Assembly (NCBI GenBank): GCA_032622095.1
Contig: CP136069.1
Location: forward strand, 185,307,122 to 185,371,121
Origin: Siphonodentalium dalli
Taxonomy: Eukaryota > Mollusca > Scaphopoda > Gadilida > Siphonodentaliidae
Length of the DNA stretch: 64,000 nucleotides
Direction of reading: 5' to 3'
The translations under genes were made by a program, and so were the position numbers. The notes under the pieces are model-generated. The model ran no database searches. It was not told where the DNA came from and worked only from the letters and a program-made list of their open reading frames with translations. Shown in pieces: positions 22,480 through 32,584 of this stretch (position 1 is the first letter of the stretch; every line of letters starts with the position of its first letter).

Positions 22480-23130
22480 GCAGGATTGGTAAAGTTAATG
22501 GTTGTGTCAAATTCCAAAACAAATTTTGGGTTATATTAGTTTAATTAATAATCACTGGTTTTCCGTTGCGCCCCTTGATAAAGATTTGCTGGATGTGAGC
22601 TATCTTTATCATTTTTTCTTCTCTTTATTTGTGTCAAACTCAACTAAATACACTGTGAAGGCATCTGTTTTGTCGGAATTGTAGTCTTTGGTACAGATTG
22701 GAATTATTTTCTATGTTGTTAATTTATTCCCGAAAAGGAAGTCATTACATTGCATATGTTACACCTCGTTTCTGACTTTCATATTACATACTAGGTTCGA
22801 AGTCTGTTTAATTCAATGTCTCTTCTATTCAGGGCTTAAGGTCCGAAATAAATCCATTGATTGAACTTATTTTTGGAAACTTAATTAATGACCAGAATCT
22901 CAGATTATATGGTATAAACTCATACATTGAGATGAAAGATAATTATATATTGTAATAGGTGTTCTCTAACCACATGTTTAGATAATTCAAACCCAATTAA
23001 TTTAACACAACGTTTGGTTACAAAGTGTGGTTACCATAACCCAATGTTTGGTTACTTTTTTTCTAACCCAACTAGTTTAGGTAACAGCTGTAACCCAACG
23101 TTTAGTCGGATTCGGTTAACTAAAGGTTGG
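22480..23130 (+). repeat. Segmental duplicate D, copy 1
   Basis: Direct copy of material at 35730-37090. Shared stretches are GCTGGATGTGAGCT-TCTTT, TTCTATGTTGTTAATTTATT, CCCGAAAAGGAAGTCATTA and, further on, GGTTACCATAACCCAATGTT and TTAGTCGGATTC-GTTAACTA. In the second copy several hundred bases are inserted between the two halves. Confidence 0.8.
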
Positions 23131-23261
23131 TTAGAGTCTGATTCCTGGAATATAGAAATAATGGAATAGCTTTGCATTAGCCTCCATTGTGTCAGCGTTG
23201 GGGAAATGGGCAACTAGAACTGCCATTTTTAACCGAACCGCATTAAGCCTTTCTAGACTAT

Positions 23262-23689
23262 TTAAAGGATTATTCCGGTCTAGATTGTTTTTTATCGTTA
23301 TCGATCGCCGCTAATCCACTGAGCACGGTATCGAAAATGTTTTTTGTGATAGGCCGATTTAAGACATGTAATGTCAACGGGACATATCTAATAAGATTTT
23401 CCGGGTCAAATTACCTCTATATACAAATTTTCAGCTCCAATGGTCCAGTCGTTTCAGTATAAAAGCCAATTGCGTCAGCCTTTCAAGTTTGACACTGAAT
23501 GTCGCTAGTAGTCCCTCGTGTGACGTCACATGAGGGAACATTAGCTATTCAGACTGCATAATCCATGATGGGACATTAAATCGGCATAACTGCAGTTACG
23601 GGCGTCCTTATATCATAAGTTCGGCACCGTGCTCAGTGGATTAGCGATCGACAACGATTAAACAAATCTAGACCGGAGTAATCCTTTAA
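23262..23689. mobile_element. piggyBac-like MITE flanked by TTAA
   Basis: TTAA at both borders. The internal ends AGGATTATTCCGGTCTAGAT and its reverse complement (ATCTAGACCGGAGTAATCCT) start TIRs of about 65 bp that continue through GCGATCG and CTAATCCACTGAGCACGGT. TTAA target duplication is the hallmark of the piggyBac superfamily. The 420-bp interior has no ORF, so it is non-autonomous. Confidence 0.85.
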
Positions 23690-23920
23690 GCATCATTGAC
23701 GAGTATTTATCCCATAGGAAATGTTCAGATAATAAGCTGATAAATTCAACAAAACGACCGTCGTTTGTTGAACTATTTACCTAAACATTTCCTTCTATAA
23801 ATAGGTTCCTCTGTAGTTATATTTATCTGTCGTCTGCTTTGTCACCTTAACATTACTCCAAATGAATAATATATCATTCCCAATGTACACGTTTTAACTG
23901 ACTGGGAGAAACAGTCTGAA
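23690..23920 (+). repeat. Dispersed repeat R2, copy 2
   Basis: GCATCATTGACG-GTA-TTAT-CCATAGGAAATGT and GTGTACACGTTTTAACTGAC plus TGGGAGAA are shared with the inverted copy at 29940-30190. The copy abuts the TTAA MITE, which may have landed at its edge. Confidence 0.7.
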
Positions 23921-24307
23921 ATGTTGGTCGACACTAACTTGCACGAAATAAATATATAGGGAATATATGCCCGAATAATGACACACAAGAGACAATTTCA
24001 TTGGCACCTACTTGCACCATAATAAGTTGCAAATTTAGTAGGTTAATTGTGACATGGGCAGTATGAGTCCTTGTTTTATTTGTATCGCAAATATTAAAAA
24101 CAAACTTACTAGTTGTTGTGAGTGATATGTCGCATCTTGGTTATAAGCAACTAAATACATGAAATTATGCCCCTTGGCATTTGTGTAGGGAAACTCGAGT
24201 CAGCATAAAAAAAATACCGGCAGCTGAATGGTGTATAATATCTTCGGTTGTTTAATGTGAAAGAAAAAAGAAATTCATAGGTTATGTTAATTCCTCGGCC
24301 ATTTGTG
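23921..24307. other. Intergenic
   Basis: Nothing recognised. Confidence 0.4.
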
Positions 24308-24560
24308 TGGTATTGTTCGTCAAGCGGTCACATTGGTCGCCAAATTTGGTAGGGTGGGGGTATATTTCTATATTAAAATTGTGTGCACAAAAGGGGGTAG
24401 ATGTGGAAATGCCAATTTATTTCCAGGAATAAGTATGGTGAGGCACCATTTTGTTTTGACAACTTATGTCCGATATGGGGTTCTAAACTCAGAAGTATTT
24501 AAAGTTTGGCTCAGTAGGGTAATGAATCTTCGGGATGCCTTAACCCTAACACTGTCAATT
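24308..24560 (+). repeat. Dispersed repeat R3, copy 1
   Basis: Reverse complement of 63765-64000, starting GTTCGTCAAGCGGTCACATT and ending CCTTAACCCTAACACTGTC. An open frame is aligned in both copies (both have TTYVR-GV then VFKVWLS-VMN). Either both are recent copies of a noncoding repeat or the element once coded here. I cannot distinguish these by eye. Confidence 0.75.
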
Positions 24561-25007
24561 AGATATTTAATTGAGTTGCGCCCCATTGTTTGTGAACTCA
24601 ATTAAGCCTGATAGCAGTCACTGTATATTTGTTAACAGGTATTCCATTTGCAACGACTTGAGTATGTAGGGACGTTGTCGGGTAGTCTTGATTTGGGCGT
24701 GCTTATATTATATTCTTCAACAGTACCTTGTCTTCCTCCTTAATAAAACCTAATATTTTGGGGATATTCAATTAGCATGCATCTACATGCTCCCAACTGT
24801 TGGGATACTTCAACCGAACAGACTATATGGACTGAACGTATCCAACTGGCTGTCTTTTGACTATAATATTTGATCGAAAAAATATTCGACTCTTGGCCTG
24901 AGACCGGCACACTTCACACCAACTATTGGTTGAGCAACATACCCGCGAGCAAAAGTTTCATAATCGACATATAATATTGACATATATTGATTCTGAAATA
25001 AGCCGAT
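24561..25007. other. Intergenic
   Basis: Nothing recognised. Confidence 0.4.
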
Positions 25008-25190
25008 AGTTGACTTATATCCGCTATTACGTTGTCGTGCGCGGACCTCAGTGAAAACACATTTTAAAGATAGTTCAACTGGTAATTCAATAGTTAATCT
25101 ATTCGTGATATTGACCGCCCTTAATATAACTTATAATAAGTTATTATGAGTCGATGATGGCACTAAATCAAACACTCTCATTTTAAATTC
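25008..25190 (+). repeat. Dispersed repeat R1, copy 2
   Basis: Diverged direct copy of 3450-3650; see that entry for shared blocks. A short match (GCCGATTTTCGGTAGAACAG) at 25750 also echoes 3710, so the repeat unit may have been longer. Confidence 0.5.
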
Positions 25191-25194
25191 ACAT

Positions 25195-26325
25195 CGAGGT
25201 GACTAGATATACAGTACAATTCAGAAAATTAGAAAATATCTCATATCTCCTATTCCGTTTTCGGGCATGATCATCTGGAATTGCTCGTAATAAGTATATA
25301 CATACGATACATCACTCTTGTCGTATCGATCTTGAAACGTTAATTATGCTATGATTATTGGAAACTGATCGAGTGGGGTCAATGGTCAGGTCACAAACAA
25401 ATGGTAGTAACAATTCAGTTCATCTGATTCGTGGACGTGCAACAGTAACCCATTATTAAAGGTTACTGTTGGACAGTCTATGCCCCAGACGACCGACAAT
25501 TATAATAAGATAGAAAAATTTAAATCTAACTGGGAAAAGAACATTATGAAAAAGCAAAAAAGACACCACCACATGTGTATGACAAAGATGGGGAAATGGC
25601 TAATATAAGCATCATACTTTCTGCCAAATCCCATTCTCTAAAATAATTGTCTTTATATATATTATACAACTCTGTTAATTAATGTGCATGATTTAGATAA
25701 ATAAATATGTTTATACCAAATTTATAAGGACACTGAAATATAAATATATTCCGATAACGTGCCGATTTTCGGTAGAACAGGTTAGGTTGAAAGTTAACCC
25801 TCGCTTTGCTAAATTGATTCTCCCATTCAGTTGTAACAGTTTATCTTGAAATTGACTATTAATCAGTTGGAGGGATGTTAATGGTATATGATCAGACGTC
25901 AGCCAGACGAAAATAGAATGTTCGCCTGTGGCCGTTATTGTCTAAAAATGTCCTAAAGGAACTACTCATGAAAGAATATCTAGTAAAGAAAGGGTTAATT
26001 AATTGGTGAATTCTTAGCTAATCACCATGCATGTCATTTCCAACTGTAGCTGCTGGGTTGAAATTTCTCAATGTTGAACAATGTGTCCTAGAAGAAAAGA
26101 AAGGAAGACGACAATGTAACAAAAATAACATACATTCTCTCCAACAATATCGGCGATTGTACATATTATCTTTATTCATACTTGTTATATGATATGTATG
26201 TTTTAATAACATGGCATAGATACACCATAGCTAAATCATCAGGAATCACCGGAACATGCTATTGAGAACTCAACTTAAACAAGATTATTTCTTCTACCAT
26301 TAAAGTGACCTGATTCTCCTTTCAG
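25195..26325. other. Upstream region of the mucin/EGF gene
   Basis: No other gene seen. I cannot identify a TATA box or transcription start. The sequence just before 26326 is a good 3' splice site (CTGATTCTCCTTTCAG), so a noncoding 5' exon may lie somewhere in this stretch. Confidence 0.4.
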
Positions 26326-26397
26326 TAATTGTCGAACGAGACACGAGATCACCCAGAAATGATGGGATCGACCGAATTGCTTTCAGTCCTGATTTTG
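26326..26397 (+). CDS. Mucin/EGF gene, exon 1: start codon and first half of signal peptide
   Basis: The exon opens after CTCCTTTCAG. It carries about 33 bases of 5' UTR and then ATGATG (first ATG at 26359) encoding MMGSTELLSVLIL, and ends at a near-perfect donor TTTTG|GTAAGT in phase 0. Joined in phase 0 to exon 2 (VGLLSSFADAG) it makes a textbook secretory signal peptide: short n-region, hydrophobic core LLSVLILVGLLSSF, and an A-D-A-type cleavage site. Exon joining is inferred from phase and sense, not from transcript data. An acceptor directly upstream suggests a 5' UTR intron. The first ATG is chosen because the frame is closed shortly before it by the exon boundary. Confidence 0.6.
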
Positions 26398-26399
26398 GT

Positions 26400-26984
26400 A
26401 AGTAAGCTCGTATGACGACGCTCCTGTTGCCTATTTCATTCACCCGTACGTTTATACAGAAATTTGCTTAAAGGTACTTAATCAGATTCGATGGTCCCCA
26501 TATCATCACATTCGAACAACATTCTTTTGAAATGCCGCTTCCGTTATCAGAATCGAGTAATTGTCCAAACATAATGCTGACCACAGTCAACTATAGTACA
26601 AAATTGTCCAAAATCTGTTATTTGTCAACATTCTGTTCAACGAAATTTTGCCAGTTTGTCAAACATCTGACACAAAAAAGGCACTTGATTTTAGAGTTAT
26701 CCATCTTCATCCGCAATTTGGTCTGATGAGTCTTCTCGTCGACTGTTTACTGGGCCACTTAAAATTAAAATAATAGATTTCAAACATCGATATCTGATCA
26801 TTCTGAGCTTTGATGGGTGGGTTCCTCGACTCGAATCAATTATTATTTTTACCCCCGAAGCCAAGGAAATAGTAATTTGCGAGCGTTAATTCGGATTGAG
26901 TATCTTTAAAGAAGTGTTGCCGGATTTAACACCAGAAATCTGCAATTTGTGCAAAGTCTATACCCGACGATAATGATATACTAT
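26400..26984. other. Intron 1, first part
   Basis: No exon or repeat recognised; intron 1 as inferred spans 26398-30379. Confidence 0.4.
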
Positions 26985-27500
26985 GAGCCCAATAATACGA
27001 GATTGAATATAATACTATGGAAATTAATATCATACTGTGGTATTTAATATAATAATACGATATTAAATATAAACTTATGAAATTAAATATAATATGATAT
27101 TTAATATAATGATATAAGATTGAATATAATATGCTATTTAATATAATGATATGATATATAATATAATGATATAAGATTGAATATAATATAAGATTGAATA
27201 TAATAATATAAGATTTAATATAATAACATGAGATTGAATATCATATGAGATTTAATATAATAATATAAGATTCAATATAATAATATAAGATTTAATATAA
27301 GAATATAAGATTCAATATAATGTATGAGACTGAATATAATGATATGAGATATCATGATATATTTTATATATGTGTAATGTATTAACATGATATTTAATAT
27401 AATAATATGAGATTTAATATAATACTATAATACAATTTAATATAATGATATGATATTTTATATAATTTTATGAGACTTAATATAATGATATTATGTTTGA
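26985..27500. repeat. AT-rich tandem array, about 18-21 bp unit
   Basis: Roughly 25 loosely conserved units of the form ATAATATAAGATTTAATATA, with variants GATTGAATATA and GATATTTAATATA. Nearly pure A+T; inside intron 1 of the inferred gene. Confidence 0.88.
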
Positions 27501-28324
27501 TATCATAACAGTCGATCAAACGTTTCAATGATCGCCTCTGTTAATGAGCGTCCGTGCTTTTTATTCCCAAAATTGTTAATTATAAAGAACGTCCTTAATT
27601 ATGATATTTTGTGCTCGTTTTCAATGTAAACTGGTGGGTTCCTTCGTGGGGGTATTTTGCGATACTAATTATAGTAATTCCAATTATATTTTAATGTACT
27701 TTTGTCTGTTAAGCAGAAACTTGACTCTGGAGATTTACCTATTTAGATCTCATATCGGACCATGTATGTATAATATTTTTTCAGGAGAATAAATGTCTTG
27801 GAAACTAGAACTATAGTCTGAACTTAGTGTCTCGGTCGGGCTAAGGATATCTCCGCAATTGGACATTATCAATAGTAGCATATTATATCGTGTTCTCCTG
27901 AATATCAACACATACTGATATTAGAATCCTATTACCGTTCACAATCTGCTTAGATTTTCCCTATGTAAGGCCCATAACCGACCGTAAATAGTAATCATGT
28001 AGAGCCGTTATGTGCTTATTTTATTTCCGTTATACATGTAGGTCCATTACAGGCTGAAAATAACAGCGTTATAAACCCATGCATCTTTGTATATGTTTTG
28101 AATAGCCCATATTAGAAAAAATTGTATTCGAAAAAGGACAACTCTGTTAAATTGATTACGACTATAACATCACACTTGCAGGTACAAGTGTCCATGATTG
28201 TAAATAACTGTGCCAAGTTTCATAACAGTTAATGAAGAAGCGAATGAAACAGGCTTGGTGCAATAAATTTATAAGTCAAAGGGGGGTAACTCTACTAATT
28301 TAAGACAGACCGACTTGATAATTG
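27501..28324. other. Intron 1, middle part
   Basis: No feature that I can support. Confidence 0.4.
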
Positions 28325-28705
28325 TGGAAGTAGCAGCCCAGTGGTTAGAGTGTTGGACCTACAATGGTGTTAATGCACCGGCGTGAGTTAGCGAGTCGTC
28401 GGTGGACTATCGTCTCCACAACAGTGGCTTGGCCGGATTGAGCGGTGTGTGCTTATAGCCACACCCTGTTTCAAATCTCGCGCCTGGTTGTGACCCTTGG
28501 GCAAGGTCACTTGTACTGTGCTCGTGTCGTCGTACCTCGACGAGAAATAGGTAACTGGTTGTCGGGTATCCGTAAGCCGCTCTAGTGAAGCGCCTGTAAA
28601 ATGGCAGCGGACACAAGACTCGGCATTAATCATAAAAAACAGCTGAGGTAATAACGTAAGCGCTTAGAGCTACAACCGGGATTAAGCGCTATATAAATGA
28701 TATAT
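28325..28705 (+). repeat. tRNA-derived SINE
   Basis: A GC-rich island that begins with an A-box-like CAGCCCAGTGGTTAGAGTGT. It has a B-box-like TTTCAAATCTCGCGCC about 130 bases later and then the SINE-core-like CCCTTGGGCAAGGTCACTTG. It ends TTAAGCGCTATATAAATG. The box spacing is longer than in a tRNA, so the head contains an insertion. The terminal GCGC-TA motif resembles the LINE 3' end at 32.3 kb, consistent with the usual SINE/LINE tail sharing. Frames on the minus strand are not genes. Confidence 0.65.
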
Positions 28706-29939
28706 ATAGGTTATAACTCGCTTGGGTATCTGTACAAGCAATATAGACCAATGCCGCGAATCTGTTCACACCCCAGGGCAAACACAATTGAGCCATATTC
28801 TATACGACGATTATCTATCAATTATCATTCAAACAAAAGTTAATTGAATGGTATGTGGTGTTACATTTTCCTGTTGAACAATTAGTCAAATACTCGTTGA
28901 CAATCGGATCACTTGCGTCATCATTATTCATCAGCGTTGATAAACCATTTTGTCTCCGAATTTGAAAACGTTTTTATACTGATGACGTGTTTTTCTGGAT
29001 AAAACAGATTCTTTCTTGTGATAATAAACTGTTTCGGCTGTTAAGGTTATGTTTCGTCTTCTTGTCATATTGCGATTATCGTTCAGAATACAGGAGGCAA
29101 TCGGACTCCGACGTGAAACTATTCCACTTGCATGAAGTATGTGTGATGAAATATCACCGGCATTCATGACAACAGATTTATCCAAACCTGCATATATTGC
29201 CTGCATTTTCGGCGTACATGCATGTATATGTAAAAAGTTTGTGGAATGTTCTCAACGGTATCATTCCAAAGCTCGTGATTATTGTGGATTATACATTCCA
29301 TATAGGTTTGGATTTCGTTCAGTTTACTTCCAATCACCCTGCCCCTCCCGACAAACCAAAAGGTATTCAATCGAAACAGTTGGGCCCCCACCGATCCAGC
29401 CCACCACCTCTATGACCGCTACTGTCCGTGTTTTAACTTCCCGAGTGACTGGTGCTATCATTATGGCGTATTGTTATAAAATTTCACACCTTCCGCTCCG
29501 ATCTCCTTTCAGCTTATTATTAATGTCAATTTATGTGTGATATTTAGCTCAATTCTATATTTTGGCCGCGTCGAAATACAGATTCATACAATAAATATTG
29601 TTCATGAATTGGAGCAATTTGATTGGCCGAGGGTGTGAACCGGTTTATAAACATTATTATAATCGCAAATTCCATGGTGATAAATATTGTATTTTTTTGC
29701 GAATATTAAAATACATGGATGACTGGACGCAGTTCAACCAGAGCGCTTTAAGATGACAACGAGGTATCCATCTTCTCCACAACACAATAACAGCCATCAC
29801 AGCTCCTCGCATCTGGAAATTCAAAAACAATTGATGTCGCTGAACTGTAATCATGGTAAACTGCACATATGTTTGTCTCACATGTAGGTACTGCTGAAAT
29901 TAAAATGGAACTCATTCATGAGTCATAAATTAAGTGTTT
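28706..29939. other. Intron 1, last part
   Basis: Includes a 133-codon plus-strand frame (29139-29540) without recognisable domains or codon pattern. I regard it as chance. No other feature. Confidence 0.4.
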
Positions 29940-30190
29940 GGCTGAAAATAGTATAATTAACCCTTCCAGTACTAAATGGATTCTCCCAGTCAGTTAAAAA
30001 GTGTACATCAGAATGGTCTATTATTGATTTTCAGGGATCTACATGTAATGTAAGCAGACAACTGATATAAGGAAGGAGTCCTATTCATTTAGGGAAATGT
30101 TTAGATAATAAGTCCAAAAAACGACATATTGTCCTTTGTTTGACTTACATTTCCTATGGCATAACTACCCGTCAATGATGCTTTAGAATA
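29940..30190 (-). repeat. Dispersed repeat R2, copy 3 (inverted)
   Basis: Reverse complement of the 23690-23920 type. On the minus strand it reads GCATCATTGACGGGTAGTTA, CATAGGAAATGTAAG and ACTGACTGGGAGAATCCATT in the same order. Confidence 0.7.
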
Positions 30191-30379
30191 GAAATGGTTA
30201 ACTTAGAGGCAGACGGCATAACATGGGCACGGTCTACCCACTCCCACTTTCTATGTTAACGGATGTTGTGTGATACCCTCCACAATTGTAAACCACTGCG
30301 ATGTTTGTTGATGCGATGAAACCCCATACCATCATGTCCCATTGAATGCCCATATTGTACAACACTTCATTATTTTCAG

Positions 30380-30413
30380 GTTGGATTGCTGTCATCATTC
30401 GCTGATGCTGGAA
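30380..30413 (+). CDS. Mucin/EGF gene, exon 2: second half of signal peptide
   Basis: A 34-base micro-exon between an excellent acceptor (CATTATTTTCAG) and an excellent donor (CTGGAA|GTAAGT). It begins in phase 0 and ends in phase 1 and encodes VGLLSSFADAG plus one base. Alone it would be unremarkable. Its phase, hydrophobicity and A-D-A-G end fit directly onto exon 1. The phase-1 end fits every downstream module exon of the gene. Confidence 0.6.
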
Positions 30414-30767
30414 GTAAGTTATATTGTGGGATTATATTCGTTTCCTCTTGTAACCGTAATGTTAGGTAATGCCATGAATCTCTGCTATGGCTATATCATA
30501 TTACGCTATTTCAAAAGAGGTAACATTTTTAAAGGTCTGACTAGGATCTTTATACGATAACATCACTCGTGTAATATATTTATCAGTCAATAGCTGTTCT
30601 TTATTAAATCAGGTGAATATTCCAGTTGGAGATTGCACGATTTAGCTGACGTCTGTTATCTGATGTCTCTTTGTGTCGACTCTAATCATATTTTCCCAAA
30701 GTCGTCGTGAAATTAGCTCAAATGTCGTATATCGTGTAATATCGAGCTGGGTCTTCATCTATACTGA

Positions 30768-30923
30768 TACAAACCAGAGCCATATACCCTAACGGGTAGC
30801 TCCGATATTCTGACCGACAAGCCAGAGCCATATACCCATATGGGCAGCTTTCATATTCTGACCGACAAGCCAGAGCCATGTACCCAACTATTGCACTGGA
30901 TATTATTGACATGTTACGTGCAT
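30768..30923 (+). pseudogene. Relic of the mucin repeat exon
   Basis: In one frame, three copies of a repeat of about 16-17 codons read LTGSSDILTDKPEPYT, HMGSFHILTDKPEPCT and so on. They match the TPTGSFHIPTDKP repeats of exon 3 in residues and in nucleotides (AGCTTTCATATTC-GAC-GACAAGCCA). The frame is closed by TGA just before and by a stop at 30921. No convincing acceptor precedes it. It is best read as a decayed partial duplicate of exon 3 about 1.8 kb upstream of it, though use as an alternative exon is not excluded. Confidence 0.6.
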
Positions 30924-31093
30924 TATTATTGAAGGAACATGTATTAACCCTTTACCCAACAAACCGGCCAAAACCGGCCAAATAAAGCTTCAACAGCCTA
31001 AAATATCTTCGGTCTGTCTCAATAGAACCATACAAATATGGATATCATTGGAACCGGCTCCTTGACCACATTGTGATAGTTACAGTTATGCCC

Positions 31094-31310
31094 TGTGCCA
31101 ATGCATTCTCTTATATATGCGAGTCGACCATATGTCGCCTCGCATATATATAAGAGAATGCATTGGCCTAAAACAAAATCTGTTTTTAATACTTTTTACC
31201 ATTTATTTTACCATTCTTTAACAATTTTATAATTTTTAATGTGTTAAGCCAATGCATTCTCTTATATATGCGAGGCGACCTATGGTTGAATGCATTGGCA
31301 CAGGGCCCTT
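31094..31310. mobile_element. Foldback family F, reduced copy
   Basis: Contains the 69-bp palindrome GCCAATGCATTCTCTTATAT-ATGCGAGTCGACCATATGTC and mirror. A shortened core (TTCTTTAACAATTTTATAAT) follows, and then a second palindrome that lost part of its right arm. The outer TGTGACCCGCC termini are missing. It is flanked by TGCC-CTGT and ACAGGGC words, suggesting shorter alternative ends. Confidence 0.75.
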
Positions 31311-31927
31311 CTGTTGGGTAAAGGGTTAACTGATAAATATATTACCTGTGTTATGATTTATGTTATAAGTCTCCCAATCAGAACATAAACAATTCCCGTG
31401 TTTTTAACTTATTGAATATCTCTCCGGGCGTAATGAGCGAGATTATTCATGATCTACCATGAAGTACAACTGCCTGGTGACGAATTGTCATAGTGTATGT
31501 TTGCTGTTGAATTTATAGGTTGAGTTATTTAATATAATTTAAAGGCCACCAAGTTAGATAACAAAACTAGTTACGTTCCACACATCCTTAATTCGACAGC
31601 TAATCAGTTGTATGAATGACCTTAATCTTATATTTAAGACAAAAGTTGAACACTTGGATTTGAAGTTTTGTGAGTTATTCGGTATACGTATACATAATGA
31701 AATGTCCGTTTTATTGTAATCCCCATTTAATATCATCTCGTTATATCTGATATGTTATACAAACGAGATACATGTGCAGAAGACGACAACGTTCTTATCT
31801 GATAAAGTAAATCCGTCATACATATCAGAAATAGTTGTGGTCAATGCTCGTGCGGTCGGAGCTCGGACTCGCGCTATATCCTGCTGTCAGAACATTAAAA
31901 CCACCAATAAGCCTTATAACAACTATT
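31311..31927. other. Intron 2, no feature
   Basis: No exon or repeat recognised. Confidence 0.4.
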
Positions 31928-32124
31928 GACACCGATCGTTCCAGGGGGTCGCTACATCTGTTTGGAACAGGCTGCCGCTAATCATTCGACGTTGTGACAC
32001 TTTGTCAGCGTTCAAGCAAGAACTAAAAACGCACCTTTTCCGTCTGTGCTTCAACTTGCAACAGACAATAACAAACAGTAGATTATGCATCCACTTCTTA
32101 TATAGCTTCAAATCAGATAAATAA
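31928..32124 (+). pseudogene. CR1/L2-like LINE ORF2 C-terminus (5'-truncated relic)
   Basis: The frame from just after a stop at 31927 to TAA at 32122 encodes GVATSVWNRLPLIIRRCDTL then SAFKQELKTHLFRLCFN. The pattern WNxLPxxIRxxxxLxxFKxxLKTHLF is a well-known C-terminal signature of CR1/L2/Rex-type LINE ORF2 proteins. RT and endonuclease are absent. It sits in intron 2 of the inferred gene on the same strand. Confidence 0.8.
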
Positions 32125-32340
32125 GTGCAATGACTTTTATTTGAGTTTTAATTATTTTTTACCGCTGTGTATAGTTTTAACGACTCACTTTTTAAATCTC
32201 CTACTCCGTATTTTAAATTCTTAGTTGTTGACCAATTGTTTTTTATTGTGAGCTTTTGTGTACCTTTTTATGTAAAGCGCATTGATACTAATTGTTGTCT
32301 AATGCGCTTTTAAATGCATATATAATAATAATAAAATAAA
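32125..32340 (+). repeat. 3' UTR and tail of the LINE relic
   Basis: Noncoding AT-rich stretch ending ATGTAAAGCGCATTGATACT-AATTG, AATGCGCTTTTAAATGCATA and a TAATAATAATAAAATAAAA tail. The GTAAAGCGC-ATTGA and GCGCTTT motifs are typical of CR1/L2-type 3' ends, confirming the upstream call. Confidence 0.65.
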
Positions 32341-32584
32341 ACTCTGGAAACAAATATCAACGGAATATCTGCACACACAATTATAGGATCTTACAAATTC
32401 GCACTCATTAGCAAGTGGCTTCACCATTCTAGATGCAAGTTCTACTAAATGTGGAGAATTGAGATTATTCTGACGAAACTCATGTGCTATAATTGGAGAG
32501 GACTTCAATCATCTTTGAATCTCGCAACATTTCCGGAAAGATATACATCTGTGAAGCATTGCGTAACACGGAACTAAACTACAG

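Noticed and set aside
28388-28633. Minus-strand frames in the SINE region
   Set aside because: They cover a GC-rich tRNA-derived SINE with A-box, core and 3' end on the plus strand.
29139-29540. 133-codon plus-strand frame in intron 1
   Set aside because: No domain, no splice support, odd composition; length alone is not convincing in 64 kb.
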